64,000 nt of DNA from Acidovorax radicis N35. GTDB taxonomy: Bacteria > Pseudomonadota > Gammaproteobacteria > Burkholderiales > Burkholderiaceae_C. The DNA lies in assembly GCF_000204195.1 (NCBI RefSeq), contig NZ_AFBG01000008.1, positions 102,885-166,884 of the forward strand. Reading direction: 5' to 3'. The position numbers and the translations under genes are program-made. Below, in pieces: positions 18,389-27,864 of the stretch. How positions within the stretch are numbered: the stretch's first letter is position 1; each line of letters opens with the position of its first letter. Below the pieces are notes generated by a model that was given only the letters and a program-made list of their open reading frames with translations, was not told the DNA's origin and searched no databases.

Positions 18389-19304
18389 GCGTCACAAAAC
18401 TGGTCTCGCGCGTCACCTGCACAAAGTCCTGCAGATACGCCTTGGCCGACAGGCTGGGCAGGCAGGCTGCGTGCAGCTCGCCGCGCAGGCCTTTGTCGCC
18501 AGGTCCTGCCGCAATGGGCCGCGCCGTCACATAGCCCCGGTCCAGGTAGCTTTGCACCGCCCACAGCGGCAGCGCTGCCACGCCGCGCCCGCTGGCCACC
18601 AGCTGTAGCATGGCCACCGTCAGCTCGGTGGTACGGCGCGGGGGGCGCACACCGGCGGGCTCCAGCACCTGGCGGATCAAATCGAGCATTTCGTCGGGCA
18701 CGGGGTAAGTGATGATGGTCTGGTCGGCAAAGTCCTGCGCCACCAGATGCGGCTTGGCCACCAGCGGGTGTGTGTTGGCCAGCAGCGCGCGGATCTCGAA
18801 GCCAAACAGCGCGTGGTAGTCCACGCCCGTCTCGTCGGCATCCACCTCCGACACGATGGCCACATCGGCCCGGCCCTGGTGCAACAGGCCCACCGGGTCG
18901 GCGTGAAAGCCGCTCACGATGTCCAGCTCCACCTCGGGCCAGCGGGTGCGAAAGGCGTCCATCGCGGGCATCAGCCAGTCAAAGCAGGTGTGGCATTCCA
19001 CCGCAATGCGCATCTGCCCACCCTGCCCCAGCACCAGGCGGGCGATGTCGCGCTCGGCGCCTTCCACCTGGGGCAGCATGGCATCGGCCAGGGCCAGCAG
19101 GCGTTCACCCACGGCGGTGAACTGCGGCGGCACCGATTTGCGCTCAAACAGCGGCTGGCCGTAGCGGTCTTCCAGCAGCTTGATCTGGTGCGACAGCGCC
19201 GACTGCGTGAGGTTGAGCAGCTGCGCGGCCCGCACCAGGCTGCCGCTGTCGCGCAAGGCCACCAGCGTGCGCAGGTGGCGCACTTCCAGGATCGACTGGT
19301 TCAT
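18366..19304 (-). CDS. metR: MetR, LysR-family activator of methionine genes
   Basis: A 312-residue LysR regulator. The N-terminus (MNQSILEVRHLRTLVALRDSGSLVRAAQLLNLTQSALSHQIK, in parts) and the ECHTCFDWLMPAMDAFR segment near residue 103 are characteristic of MetR, which senses homocysteine. It is divergent from metE with a 108-bp gap, the classical metR-metE arrangement. It should activate metE when homocysteine accumulates and repress itself. Confidence 0.93.
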   Translation of the reverse strand: MNQSILEVRHLRTLVALRDSGSLVRAAQLLNLTQSALSHQIKLLEDRYGQPLFERKSVPPQFTAVGERLLALADAMLPQVEGAERDIARLVLGQGGQMRIAVECHTCFDWLMPAMDAFRTRWPEVELDIVSGFHADPVGLLHQGRADVAIVSEVDADETGVDYHALFGFEIRALLANTHPLVAKPHLVAQDFADQTIITYPVPDEMLDLIRQVLEPAGVRPPRRTTELTVAMLQLVASGRGVAALPLWAVQSYLDRGYVTARPIAAGPGDKGLRGELHAACLPSLSAKAYLQDFVQVTRETSFVTLKGVELL

Positions 19305-19350
19305 TATTAATTTTCAAGTTGATCGACTAAAACTTTCGTTTGAATAATAA
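19304..19350. promoter_or_regulatory. Candidate MetR-binding dyad between metR and metE
   Basis: An imperfect inverted repeat: TTATTAATTTTCAA at 19304-19317 faces TTTGAATAATAA at 19339-19350. It is AT-rich in GC-rich surroundings, starts at the metR start codon and ends 62 bp before metE. TGAA/TTCA half-sites are those used by MetR; the full consensus spacing is not seen. Confidence 0.4.
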
Positions 19351-19412
19351 ACGAGCCCGCACGACCATCGGTGCCTTCATTGCATTGCTCCATTCAGAAG
19401 AAGGAAATCACC

Positions 19413-21803
19413 ATGTCGCTCGCAGCAGTTTCCGTAACCGCCGCCACCCGCCGCCCTGTGCTCACGCACACCCTGGGCTTTCCGCGCATGGGGGCGCAGC
19501 GCGCGCTGAAATTCGCGCTCGAATCCTTCTGGCGCGGCGACAGCACCGAGGCCGAGCTGCAGGCCACCGCCGCCCAGCTGCGCCAGCAACACTGGCAGGC
19601 GCAGGCCGACGCGGGCCTCGGCTTTGTGAGCGTGGGCGACTTTGCTCTGTACGACCACGTAGCCAACCACATCCAGCTGCTGGGCTGCGAGCCTGCGCGT
19701 TTTGGCTTTGACGCCCAAGCGCCCGAGCTGGCGCGCTACTTTGCTATGGCCCGGGGCGTGTCGGCCCAAGCTGAAAACCACCAAGGCTGCAGCGCCGGTT
19801 GCACAGCCCAGCACCACACCCCCGGCCAACCCGCGCTGGAGATGACCAAGTGGTTCGACACCAACTACCACTACCTCGTGCCCGAGTTCAGCGCCCACAC
19901 CCAGTTCCACCTGGCCAGCGAGCGCCTGTTTGCCGAGGTGGCCGAGGCCCAGGCGCTGGGCCACCGCGTCAAGGCCGTGCTGCTGGGGCCGCTGAGCTTT
20001 TTGTGGCTGGGCAAATCCAAGGCGGCGGGCTTTGACCGCTTCAGCCTGCTGGAGTCCCTGCTGCCCGTGTACGAAGCCGTGCTGGCACGCCTGAAGGCCC
20101 AGGGTGTGGAATGGGTGCAGATCGACGAACCCATCCTGGGCCTGGACCTGCCCGATGCCTGGCGCCATGCCTTTGAGCCCAGCTACTGGCAACTCGCCCG
20201 CAGCGCGCCCAAGCTGCTGCTGGCCACCTACTTCTCGCCGCTGGCCGAGAACCTGCGCCTGGCCTGCCAGCTGCCCGTGGCCGGGCTGCATGTGGACGCC
20301 GTGCGCGCGCCCGACGAGCTGGTGGGCGTGGCCGACTGGTTGCCGTCGCACAAAGTGCTGTCGGTGGGCATCGTGGACGGCCGCAACATCTGGCGCACCG
20401 ATCTGGATGCGGCGCTGCAAAAGCTGCGCCCCGTGGCCGACAAGCACCAGGGCGAGCTGTGGCTGGCACCGTCGTGCTCGCTGCTGCATGTGCCGTTCAG
20501 CTTAGAGGCCGAAACACAGCTGGACGCCGAGGTGAAGTCGTGGCTGGCGTTTGCGGTGGAAAAACTGGACGAGCTGCGCGTGCTTGCCACCGCCTTGTCG
20601 CAAGGCGAAGCGGCGGCAGACGACGAACTGCACGCCGCCCGCACCGCCCTGGCCGCCCGCCGTGCCAGCCCGCGTGTGCACCGCGCCACCGTGGCGGCCC
20701 GCATTGCCGCGGCCGCACCAGGGGCCGACCAGCGCGCCAGCGCCTTCCCCGCCCGGCAAAAGGCCCAGCGCGCACGGCTGAGGCTGCCGCTGTTGCCCAC
20801 CACCACGATTGGCTCGTTCCCGCAGACGGCGGAGATCCGCGCCGCACGCGCCGCCTTCAAGCGCGGGGCACTGGATGCGGCCCACTACCAACAGAAGATG
20901 GAAGCTGAAATTGCCCTGGCCGTGCGCAAGCAGGAAGCCCTGGGCATTGACGTGCTGGTGCATGGCGAGGCCGAGCGCAACGACATGGTCGAATACTTTG
21001 GCGAGCAGCTCGACGGCTTTGCCTTCACCGTCAACGGCTGGGTGCAAAGCTATGGCTCGCGCTGCGTGAAGCCGCCCATCATCTACGGCGATGTGGCCCG
21101 CCCCGCGCCCATGACGATGGGCTGGACACAGTACGCGCAGAGCCTCACCGCCAAACCCATGAAAGGCATGCTCACCGGCCCCATCACCATCCTGCAATGG
21201 AGCTTTGTGCGCGACGACCAGCCGCGCGCCACCACGGCCGACCAGATCGCCTGGGCGATCCGCGACGAGGTGTGCGACCTCGAAGCCGCAGGCATTGCCA
21301 TCATCCAGATCGACGAGCCCGCCATTCGCGAAGGCCTGCCGCTGCGCCGCGCGGGGTGGAAGAGCTATTTGGAGCGCGCCACCCGCGCCTTCCGCATCAG
21401 CGCCAGCGGCGTGCGCAACGACACGCAGATCCACACCCATATGTGCTACAGCGAGTTCAACGACATCCTGCCCGCCATCGCGTCCATGGATGCGGATGTG
21501 ATCACGATTGAAACGAGCCGGTCGGATATGGAACTACTGCAGGGCTTTGGCGACTTCAAGTACCCCAACGAGATCGGCCCCGGCGTGTACGACATCCACT
21601 CGCCCCGCGTGCCCGGCGTGCAGGAGATGGCCGCGCTGCTGGAAAAAGCCGCCGAGGTCGTGCCCGTGGAGCACCTGTGGGTGAACCCCGACTGCGGCCT
21701 CAAAACCCGGGGCTGGCCCGAGACCGAAGCCGCCCTGCGCCACATGGTGCAGGCCGCGCAGGAAGTGCGCGAGCGGTTGCTGGAAGAGGCGGCCTTGGCC
21801 TGA
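19413..21803 (+). CDS. metE: Cobalamin-independent methionine synthase
   Basis: A 796-residue MetE, transferring the methyl group of 5-methyltetrahydropteroyltri-L-glutamate to homocysteine. Both barrels are present: the N-terminal ([19 protein letters not shown] at residues 16-35, [16 protein letters not shown]) and the catalytic C-terminal half ([32 protein letters not shown]). Zinc ligands are visible in HTHMCYSEF (His, Cys) and NPDCGLKTR (Cys). AAGGAA lies before the ATG at 19413; an upstream in-frame start lacks support. It is divergent from metR, so homocysteine-dependent activation is expected. It is convergent with panE, 12 bp away. Confidence 0.95.
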   Translation: MSLAAVSVTAATRRPVLTHTLGFPRMGAQRALKFALESFWRGDSTEAELQATAAQLRQQHWQAQADAGLGFVSVGDFALYDHVANHIQLLGCEPARFGFDAQAPELARYFAMARGVSAQAENHQGCSAGCTAQHHTPGQPALEMTKWFDTNYHYLVPEFSAHTQFHLASERLFAEVAEAQALGHRVKAVLLGPLSFLWLGKSKAAGFDRFSLLESLLPVYEAVLARLKAQGVEWVQIDEPILGLDLPDAWRHAFEPSYWQLARSAPKLLLATYFSPLAENLRLACQLPVAGLHVDAVRAPDELVGVADWLPSHKVLSVGIVDGRNIWRTDLDAALQKLRPVADKHQGELWLAPSCSLLHVPFSLEAETQLDAEVKSWLAFAVEKLDELRVLATALSQGEAAADDELHAARTALAARRASPRVHRATVAARIAAAAPGADQRASAFPARQKAQRARLRLPLLPTTTIGSFPQTAEIRAARAAFKRGALDAAHYQQKMEAEIALAVRKQEALGIDVLVHGEAERNDMVEYFGEQLDGFAFTVNGWVQSYGSRCVKPPIIYGDVARPAPMTMGWTQYAQSLTAKPMKGMLTGPITILQWSFVRDDQPRATTADQIAWAIRDEVCDLEAAGIAIIQIDEPAIREGLPLRRAGWKSYLERATRAFRISASGVRNDTQIHTHMCYSEFNDILPAIASMDADVITIETSRSDMELLQGFGDFKYPNEIGPGVYDIHSPRVPGVQEMAALLEKAAEVVPVEHLWVNPDCGLKTRGWPETEAALRHMVQAAQEVRERLLEEAALA

Positions 21804-21815
21804 CGGCCCCCCGGT

Positions 21816-22769
21816 TCAGCCAGCAGCGCGCTTCATCTCGGCCAACTTGACCAGCACCTGCAGCGCGTGGTTCAGCGGCGTCGGCACGCCCAAGGCGGCG
21901 CCGCGCTTGACCACATAGCCATTCAGATGGTCGATCTCGGTGGGTTTGCCACGCGCCAGATCCTGCGCGGTGGACGAATACTGCCCGGGCATGGTGCTGG
22001 CGATGCCGCGCACCGCCGCCTGCACATCGCCCGGAATCGTCACTCCGTCAGCAGCAGCCACCGCCAGGCACTCGGCCACGATGTCGGCAATCACCTGCGT
22101 CACGCCGGGCACCTGCACCAGCGGGCCGTAGGGCTGCTGCGACAAGGCCGACAGCGCGTTGTAGGCGCTGTTGAGCACCAGCTTGGCCCAGAGCGCCCCG
22201 CGCACGTTGTCTGACACCTGGGTGGGAATGCCAGCCGCTGTGAGCTGCCGTGCGGCCTCGTCGCTGCGTGGCGATGGCGCAATCACCAGCTCGCCCCGGC
22301 CATGGTGCACCACGTGCCCCGGGCCGCCCATGGCGGTGGCCACGTACACCACGGCGGCCGCCACAGGGGTGCTGGCGTGCAGCACGGCGCGCACACGCTC
22401 GTCGTTGTCCACACCGTTCTGCAAGGTCAGCACCAGCGTTCCGGGGGTCAGTTGCGGGCGTATCTGGCGCGCAGCATCTTCCGTGTCGGACGACTTCACA
22501 CAGAACAGAACCACGTCTGCGCCGTGCACGGCACTGGCCTCGGTGCTGGCCGCCAGGGGCACCTGCACATCCAGCACGGCAGTCTGCAGCCGCAGGCCGT
22601 GCTTTTGCACCGCCTCAACATGCGCCTGCCGCCCGATGAGCGTGACGGCGTGGCCCGCACGCGCCAGCAAAGCGCCAAAGTAGCAACCCACGGCGCCCGC
22701 GCCCATCACGGCAAAACGCAAGCCGGGGGTGGCACATGGAACAGCAGCGGGGGTGGCGGTAGCGGTCAT
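21816..22769 (-). CDS. panE: 2-dehydropantoate 2-reductase
   Basis: A 317-residue ketopantoate reductase-family enzyme: NADPH-binding loop MGAGAVGCYFGALLARAG near residue 22, LQNGVDN near 122, the lysine in LWAKLVLNSAYNALSAL near 195, and EIDHLNGYVVKRGA near 285. It would make pantoate for coenzyme A, though relatives act on other 2-oxo acids. The ATG at 22769 is chosen; a TTG 42 bases upstream is less likely. Its upstream region holds the first inverted-repeat element. Symbol given by family, moderate certainty. Confidence 0.8.
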   Translation of the reverse strand: MTATATPAAVPCATPGLRFAVMGAGAVGCYFGALLARAGHAVTLIGRQAHVEAVQKHGLRLQTAVLDVQVPLAASTEASAVHGADVVLFCVKSSDTEDAARQIRPQLTPGTLVLTLQNGVDNDERVRAVLHASTPVAAAVVYVATAMGGPGHVVHHGRGELVIAPSPRSDEAARQLTAAGIPTQVSDNVRGALWAKLVLNSAYNALSALSQQPYGPLVQVPGVTQVIADIVAECLAVAAADGVTIPGDVQAAVRGIASTMPGQYSSTAQDLARGKPTEIDHLNGYVVKRGAALGVPTPLNHALQVLVKLAEMKRAAG

Positions 22770-22830
22770 GGGCGGATGTTCGGCGGTGACTGGAAAAAGA
22801 ACGGAAGGCAAGCCATGGTATCGCCCCTAA

Positions 22831-23098
22831 GAACGTGTTTACGATCTTTTCAGGACCGCGCAAGTGCCTTGCCGGGATGGGTTGCAAGGCCCGGTGCGCA
22901 GCCAATAGCTCGGCTATTGGCAAGCGCCGCAACGCCGCAGACCGCCCGGCAAGGCACTTGCCCGAAGGGTTGGAGTGAAATCGGGCGACAAGGCCGCCCC
23001 GGCTGCTTGCATGGGCACGAGCCCATGCGGCACATCCGAAGCATCCACTCATCCCGATTGCACTCCAACGCGGCCCCGAAAAGATCGTAAACACGTTC
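22831..23098. mobile_element. MITE-like 268-bp inverted-repeat element, copy A
   Basis: Terminal inverted repeats GAACGTGTTTACGATCTTTTC / its complement, flanked by TAA on both sides (22828-22830 and 23099-23101), a 3-bp target duplication. Inside are further stems: 22861-22876 pairs perfectly with 22945-22960; GCCAATAGC-TCG-GCTATTGGC at 22901-22921; 22970-22985 pairs with 23053-23068. It has no transposase reading frame, so it is non-autonomous. It lies between panE and the toxin-antitoxin operator. A second copy sits in the patatin gene at 33793-34059. Confidence 0.85.
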
Positions 23099-23141
23099 TA
23101 AGAGTCTGCGCCCGCCCACCGAGCGCATTGCAACCCCCGCC

Positions 23142-23166
23142 TGATTGGCGCAAAATGCGCCAATCA
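23142..23166 (+). promoter_or_regulatory. Perfect operator-like palindrome before the toxin-antitoxin pair
   Basis: TGATTGGCGCA and TGCGCCAATCA are perfect inverted repeats of 11 bp separated by AAA. The dyad ends ten bases before the antitoxin ATG and touches its AGGAG site (23166-23170). This placement fits autorepression by the ribbon-helix-helix antitoxin. Confidence 0.7.
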
Positions 23167-23175
23167 GGAGATCAC

Positions 23176-23517
23176 ATGTCCGCCACTGCCTTTTCTTCCG
23201 TCAAGCTCCCCGCCCACCTGGTGGAGCAGGCCCGCCAGGCCGCGCAGCCCATGCGCCGCTCGGTGGCCAGCCAGATCGAATACTGGGCCACGCTGGGCCA
23301 GATCGTGGAACACACGGGCCTGAGCGTGCAAGAGGCCCGCAGCGCCATCGAGCAGTATGAAGCCGCTGCCGCGCGCCCCGCCACCCTGGCAGCCCCCGCG
23401 TCGGTGGACGCACTCACTGCCCGCTTGCTGGCAGCCCAAACGCGCGGCACGCTGGCGCAGCGGGTGCGTGAAGTGGTGCTGGAGAACCAGGCCAAAGCCG
23501 CCGCCCCTGTCGTCTGA
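23176..23517 (+). CDS. ParD-like antitoxin
   Basis: A 113-residue protein. Its first about 60 residues (SSVKLPAHLVEQARQAAQPMRRSVASQIEYWATLGQIVE, in parts) match the ParD-like ribbon-helix-helix family: a strand that inserts in the DNA groove and two helices. The C-terminal part is Ala-rich and helical, a probable toxin-binding region. AGGAG is six bases before the ATG at 23176; longer in-frame reading would run back into the inverted-repeat element and is rejected. It is six bases upstream of a zeta-toxin-like kinase and preceded by a perfect palindrome, the organisation of an autoregulated type II toxin-antitoxin operon. Confidence 0.8.
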   Translation: MSATAFSSVKLPAHLVEQARQAAQPMRRSVASQIEYWATLGQIVEHTGLSVQEARSAIEQYEAAAARPATLAAPASVDALTARLLAAQTRGTLAQRVREVVLENQAKAAAPVV

Positions 23518-23523
23518 CCTTGC

Positions 23524-24165
23524 ATGGTGGCCCCCGCCCAGCAGCCCTCCCCGCCGCCCCGCCACAACACGCCACCTCGCTGGTTCCACCTGCTGGCAGG
23601 CCCGAACGGCGCGGGCAAATCCACGCTGTACCGCGCCCTGGTGCGCGAAGGCATCCTGGGCCCGCCGCTGGAGTTTGTGAACGCCGATCTGTACGAACAG
23701 GCGCACCTGCAGCACATTGCTGACCCCGAAGCCCGGTCCGAAGCGGCGCGCCACTGGGCCGATGCACGCCGCGCTGCCTTGATGAGCAAAGGCGCAGACT
23801 TCGCCAGCGAAACCGTGTTTTCGCACCCCTCCAAACTGGCGCTGATCGAAGAAGCCCAGCGCTGCGGCTACACCGTGGCCCTGTACATCGTGGCGCTGAA
23901 CGACCCGGCCCGGCTGCTGGCCCGCGTGGCGCAGCGCGTGCGCGAAGGCGGGCACGCGGTGCCGCCCGAACGCATCCTGGCCCGCTACCCTCGCACCATG
24001 GACAACCTGGCCCAGGCCGTAAGGCGGGCCGACGTGGCCTACCTGTATGACGCGGCAGAGGCCGACGGCACCGGACCGCAACTGGTGGCGGTGTGCTCGC
24101 CCGTTGAGGTCAAGGCACTGGCCCAGCCGCTACCCGCTTGGGCTCAGCGTCTGACCGAGCGGTAG
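23524..24165 (+). CDS. Zeta-toxin-like P-loop kinase
   Basis: A 213-residue protein with a Walker A LLAGPNGAGKSTLYRALV near residue 25, an Asn/Asp-containing VNADLYEQ segment near 55, FASETVFSHPSKLALIEEA near 98, and an arginine-rich RVAQRVREGGHAVPPERILARYPR lid. This matches zeta-toxin/UDP-GlcNAc kinase-type families. Zeta toxins phosphorylate cell-wall precursor UDP-GlcNAc; whether this one does is inference. It follows the ParD-like antitoxin by six bases and has no own ribosome-binding site, suggesting coupling. The pairing differs from the classical epsilon-zeta pair. Confidence 0.8.
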   Translation: MVAPAQQPSPPPRHNTPPRWFHLLAGPNGAGKSTLYRALVREGILGPPLEFVNADLYEQAHLQHIADPEARSEAARHWADARRAALMSKGADFASETVFSHPSKLALIEEAQRCGYTVALYIVALNDPARLLARVAQRVREGGHAVPPERILARYPRTMDNLAQAVRRADVAYLYDAAEADGTGPQLVAVCSPVEVKALAQPLPAWAQRLTER

Positions 24166-24247
24166 AGCGGCCGCGGTCAGCCCGCTTGGGCAATGGAAAT
24201 GGTGCGTGCCCCGCCCAGCGATGGAAATCAGTTCCAAATCAGCCTCC

Positions 24248-24292
24248 AGCGCTTATTCCAAAAGCGTTACAAGCTATGCTTTATATAGCAAA
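24248..24292. repeat. Dispersed intergenic repeat, copy 2
   Basis: AGCGCTTATTCCAAAAGCGTT followed by AGCTATGCTTTATATAGCA. It has the two stems of the family (AGCGCTT/AAGCG and GCTAT/ATAGC). It lies between the toxin gene and the MarR operon. Confidence 0.7.
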
Positions 24293-24332
24293 TTATCGCT
24301 TCTTATAACCATTTTATTGTCACGGTCTTTAT

Positions 24333-24367
24333 TTAATTGCAAAGACAATCATTGTCTAGTCAATTAA
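24333..24367. promoter_or_regulatory. Nested palindrome, probable MarR operator
   Basis: The core AGACAAT-C-ATTGTCT (24343-24357) is a perfect 7-1-7 palindrome. The outer arms TTAATTG (24333-24339) and CAATTAA (24361-24367) share the same centre. It lies ten bases before the MarR ATG, where binding would block transcription of the whole efflux operon. Confidence 0.65.
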
Positions 24368-24377
24368 ATTCACCGCC

Positions 24378-24890
24378 ATGACTTCCGACACCTCCAAGCC
24401 TTCTTTGCCCCACGCGGGGTTCTACAACGCGGGTCAGCTGCAGCCTGAGAACAGCGTGGGCTACCTGATGCGCAAGGTGATGTCTTCCATCCGCACCCAG
24501 GCCGATGCGCAGCTGTCATCCCACGAACTGACCTATGCGCAATGGTTGCCGCTGTTCAAGCTCTCGCTGAACGAGACCGCCACCGTGGCCAGTCTGGCGC
24601 GCGACCTGGAGACTGACCCCGCCTCCATGACCCGCTCGCTGGACCGCATGGAAGCCAAAGGCCTGGTCGTGCGCGAGCGCTCCACGGTCGATCGGCGCGT
24701 GGTGCAGCTCAAGCTCACCGCGGAAGGCCAACGCATCGCCGCCTTGGTGCCCCCGGTGCTGGCCGACGTGCTCAACGGCCACCTCAGCGACTTCAGCCAC
24801 GACGAATGGCAACTGCTGTTGTCCATGCTGCGCCGCATGCTCGTGAACGGAAAACCCCCTGTGCCACCTTCGGCGCCTCCTTCCCCCTGA
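24378..24890 (+). CDS. MarR-family repressor of the efflux operon
   Basis: A 170-residue MarR regulator: helical N-terminus (NSVGYLMRKVMSSIRTQADAQL), winged helix ETATVASLARDLETDPASMTRSLDRMEAKGLVVRER, and a wing STVDRRVVQLKLTAEG. It probably dimerises on the nested palindrome just upstream and is released by the drugs or phenolics that the pump exports. It is the first gene of a four-gene unit with the outer-membrane factor, EmrA and EmrB. Its last residues (a Pro-rich tail) are encoded by a GC-rich CCCCCTGA-type repeat, so the C-terminus may be a recent extension. Confidence 0.9.
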   Translation: MTSDTSKPSLPHAGFYNAGQLQPENSVGYLMRKVMSSIRTQADAQLSSHELTYAQWLPLFKLSLNETATVASLARDLETDPASMTRSLDRMEAKGLVVRERSTVDRRVVQLKLTAEGQRIAALVPPVLADVLNGHLSDFSHDEWQLLLSMLRRMLVNGKPPVPPSAPPSP

Positions 24891-24926
24891 AGGGGGCGCC
24901 ACCGGCGGCCCTGGCCCAGGCCATGG
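24862..24926. repeat. REP-like GC-rich repeat, copy 1
   Basis: TTCGGCGCCTCCTTCCCCC-TGA-AGGGGGCGCC, then GGCGGCCCTGGCCCAGGCC. Its CCCCC/GGGGG stem and GGCGGCCCT-N-GGCC ending are shared with the copies at 42115, 50115 and 52930. It overlaps the MarR stop codon. Confidence 0.6.
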
Positions 24927-24986
24927 CCGTTTCCAACGCCCTCGTTTTCCTCCACACAACACCCAAAAACCATTCTGGAGATTTCC

Positions 24987-26465
24987 GTGACCCCCACCGC
25001 CCCTGCTCCGCTGTCCACCCGCTCTGCCCTTGTCGCCCACCTGGCGGTATCGGCCATTGCCCTGGCCGCCGCCCTCTTCCTGGTCGGCTGCGCCAACCCT
25101 GGCCCCAGCCACACACCATTGGCGCAGACCACCCCGTCGGCCGCCGGCCTGAACGCTGCAGCCACCGAAACTGCCGCCCCCTCCCAATGGTGGAAGGCGC
25201 TGGGCGATGAACAGCTCAACACCCTGACCGACCAGGCCCTGCAAGGCAACCCCAGCCTGGCCGTGAGCCGCGCCCGGCTAGAACAGGCCGTGGCGCTGAG
25301 CCAGGTGCGCGAGGCCGCCAACGGCCCGCAGGCCACGCTGGGCGTGGACGCCACCCGCCAGCGCTACACCGCCAACGGACTGGTGCCCGCGCCTGTCGCA
25401 GGCAACACCTACAACAGCGGCACCGTGCAGGCCTCGCTGAGTTGGTCGCCCGACTTCTTTGGCCAGCATGCCGCCGAGCTGCAGGCCGCCCTCGGCCAGG
25501 CCCGCGCCGCCCAGGCTGATGCAGCAGCCGCCGCCAATACCCTGGCCGCGCAGGTGGGCCGCAGCTATGTGGCGCTGGCCCGGCTGGTGGCGCAGCGCGA
25601 TGTTGCCGTGCGGGCCCTGGCCCAGCGCGAGGAGCAACGCCGCCTGACGCAAGAGCGCACCGCCGCAGGCCTCGATAGCCAGGTCGAGCTGACCCAGGCC
25701 CAGGGCGCCGTGCCCGATGCACGCACGCAGATCGAAGCGCTCGAAGAACAGATCACCCTGGCCCGCCGCCAGCTGGCTGTGCTGACCGGCCAGGCGCCCG
25801 ACGCGCTGCCCACGGTCACGCCGCAACTCGCCGCACTGCAACCCACCGCCGTGCCCGAGGTGCTGGGTGCCGACCTGCTGGGCCGCCGCCCCGACGTGGT
25901 GGCCGCGCGCTGGCGCGTGGAGGCAGCCACCCAGGGCGTGAACAGCGCGCGCAGCGAGTTCTATCCCAACATCAACATCGGCGCGTTCATTGGCCTGAAC
26001 TCGCTGGGGCTGGACCGGCTGTTCAACGGCAGCTCGCGCCAGATGGGCGTGACGCCCGCGCTGCGCCTGCCAATCTTTGACGGGGGCCGCCTGCGCGCCC
26101 AGCTGGGCGGCCGCGCCGCCGAGCTGGACGTGGCCATCGCCCAGTACAACGGCGCCGTGCTCGACGCGGTGAAGGAAGCCGGCGATGCCGTGGCCTCCAT
26201 CCAGTCGCTCACCCGCCAGCAGGCCTTGCAGGACGAGGCCGTGGCCAGTGCCGAAAAAGCCTACCGCTTTGCGCAGGAGCGCTACCGCGCGGGCCTGGGC
26301 AACTACCTGGTGGTGCTCTCCACCGAAAGCCAGGTACTGGCCCAGCGCCGCCTGGCCGTGGACCTGCGTGCCCGCCAGCTCGACACACGCCTGGTGCTGA
26401 TGAAGGCCCTGGGCGGAGGCTGGACAGATGACACAGCGGTGCTGCACACCGCCGCAGCACACTGA
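24987..26465 (+). CDS. Outer-membrane efflux lipoprotein (NodT/OprM type)
   Basis: A 492-residue outer-membrane factor. The leader ends in the lipobox LVGC (about Cys35). Two OEP repeats follow: the first with WWKALGDEQLNTLTDQALQGNPSL, the second with RRPDVVAARWRVEAATQGVNSARSEFYPNI, plus coiled segments such as YRFAQERYRAGLGNYLVVLSTESQ. It forms the trimeric TolC-like channel of the tripartite pump. The GTG at 24987 has CTGGAG upstream. It is followed by emrA-like and emrB-like genes with 60- and 16-bp gaps. Confidence 0.92.
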   Translation: MTPTAPAPLSTRSALVAHLAVSAIALAAALFLVGCANPGPSHTPLAQTTPSAAGLNAAATETAAPSQWWKALGDEQLNTLTDQALQGNPSLAVSRARLEQAVALSQVREAANGPQATLGVDATRQRYTANGLVPAPVAGNTYNSGTVQASLSWSPDFFGQHAAELQAALGQARAAQADAAAAANTLAAQVGRSYVALARLVAQRDVAVRALAQREEQRRLTQERTAAGLDSQVELTQAQGAVPDARTQIEALEEQITLARRQLAVLTGQAPDALPTVTPQLAALQPTAVPEVLGADLLGRRPDVVAARWRVEAATQGVNSARSEFYPNINIGAFIGLNSLGLDRLFNGSSRQMGVTPALRLPIFDGGRLRAQLGGRAAELDVAIAQYNGAVLDAVKEAGDAVASIQSLTRQQALQDEAVASAEKAYRFAQERYRAGLGNYLVVLSTESQVLAQRRLAVDLRARQLDTRLVLMKALGGGWTDDTAVLHTAAAH

Positions 26466-26525
26466 CCGGCAACCACACCACATACATCCAAAAACACAAC
26501 AACACATTCCTGAAAGAACACTGCC

Positions 26526-27848
26526 ATGACCTCCAACAGCGAACCCCTCACCGCCAACGAAGCCAACACCGCCCGCCGCCGGGGCCTCACGATCATTGCC
26601 GCCGCCGTCGCGCTGGTGGCCATCGGTTGGGGCGGCTGGCACTGGGCCAATGGCCGCCATGTGGAGACCACCGACAACGCCTATGTGGCGGGCAACGTGG
26701 TGCAGATCACGCCGCAGATCGGCGGCACCGTGGTCTCCATCGGCGCGGATGACACCGACTACGTGAAGGCCGGCCAGCTACTGGTCAAGCTCGACCCTGC
26801 CGACGCCCGCGTGGCGCTGGAGCAGGCCGAGGCCCAGCTGGCGCAGACCGTGCGTGAAGTGCGCACCCTGTTTGCCAACAACTCCACCCTGAAGGCCCAG
26901 GTCAGCCTGCGCAGCGCCGACCTGGCCCGCGCCCAGGCAGAAGCCGCGCGCCTGCAGGACGACGTGAACCGCCGCGCCCCTCTGATGGCCAGCGGCGCCG
27001 TGGGCAAGGAAGAGTTCCAGCACGCCAACGCCCAGGTCACCGCCGCCAAGAGCACGGTGGCCGCAGCCCAGGCCGCCGTGGTGGCCGCCCAGGAGCAGTT
27101 GGCCGCCAGCCAGACGCAGACCGAAGGCACCTCCATCGAGCAGCATCCCAACGTGCAGCGCGCCTCGGCCCGCGTGCGCGAGGCCTACCTGGCCGTACAG
27201 CGCGCCCAGCTCGTGGCGCCGCTGGACGGCCACATCGCCAAGCGCGGCGTGCAGGTGGGCCAGCGTGTGCAGGCCGGCGCACCGCTGATGACGCTGGTGG
27301 CGCTGAACGACCTGTGGGTGGACGCGAACTTCAAGGAAAGCCAGCTCAAGACCCTGCGCATCGGCCAGGCCGCCGAGCTGGAAGCCGACGTGTATGGCAC
27401 CAAGGTCACGTACCACGGCACCGTGACCGGCCTGGGCGCCGGCACTGGCGCCGCCTTTGCGCTGCTGCCTGCGCAGAACGCCACCGGCAACTGGATCAAG
27501 GTGGTGCAGCGGGTGCCCGTGCGCATTGCGCTCGACCCCAAGGAAGTGGCCGAGCACCCGCTGCGTGTGGGCCTGTCGATGGAAGTGAAGGTGGACACCG
27601 CCGACCAGAGCGGCAAGACGCTGGCCGACACCCAGCGCACCACGCCCGTGGCCGCCACCGCTGTGTTCGACGCGCAATTCAAGGCCGCCGACGACGAAGT
27701 GGCGCACATCATTGCGGCCAACCTGGGCCGCAGCAAGGCGGCAGTGGCCGTGGCGTCGCCCAAAGTCAGCGGACAGGCGCCTGTGCAAGCCCAAAAGCAT
27801 GCATCGGCCCCAGCGCCCTCCGCCATGCAGTCCCCGGTGGTGCAGTAA
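26526..27848 (+). CDS. emrA: EmrA-type membrane fusion protein
   Basis: A 440-residue periplasmic adaptor. One N-terminal membrane anchor (GLTIIAAAVALVAIGWGGW), then a split lipoyl domain (TDNAYVAGNVVQITPQIGGTV, and QLVAPLDGHIAKRGVQVGQRV), a long coiled-coil hairpin (about residues 95-215) and a beta-barrel segment DLWVDANFKESQLKTL. The C-terminal about 70 residues after the barrel are an unusual Ala/Lys/Pro-rich extension. It should link the EmrB-type pump to the outer-membrane factor encoded just upstream. Confidence 0.92.
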   Translation: MTSNSEPLTANEANTARRRGLTIIAAAVALVAIGWGGWHWANGRHVETTDNAYVAGNVVQITPQIGGTVVSIGADDTDYVKAGQLLVKLDPADARVALEQAEAQLAQTVREVRTLFANNSTLKAQVSLRSADLARAQAEAARLQDDVNRRAPLMASGAVGKEEFQHANAQVTAAKSTVAAAQAAVVAAQEQLAASQTQTEGTSIEQHPNVQRASARVREAYLAVQRAQLVAPLDGHIAKRGVQVGQRVQAGAPLMTLVALNDLWVDANFKESQLKTLRIGQAAELEADVYGTKVTYHGTVTGLGAGTGAAFALLPAQNATGNWIKVVQRVPVRIALDPKEVAEHPLRVGLSMEVKVDTADQSGKTLADTQRTTPVAATAVFDAQFKAADDEVAHIIAANLGRSKAAVAVASPKVSGQAPVQAQKHASAPAPSAMQSPVVQ

Positions 27849-27864
27849 ACAGGGTGAATAGAGC

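Noticed and set aside
22831..23098. A protein-coding gene or transposase inside the inverted-repeat element
   Set aside because: Short frames exist on both strands but none has transposase features; the element is dominated by stems.
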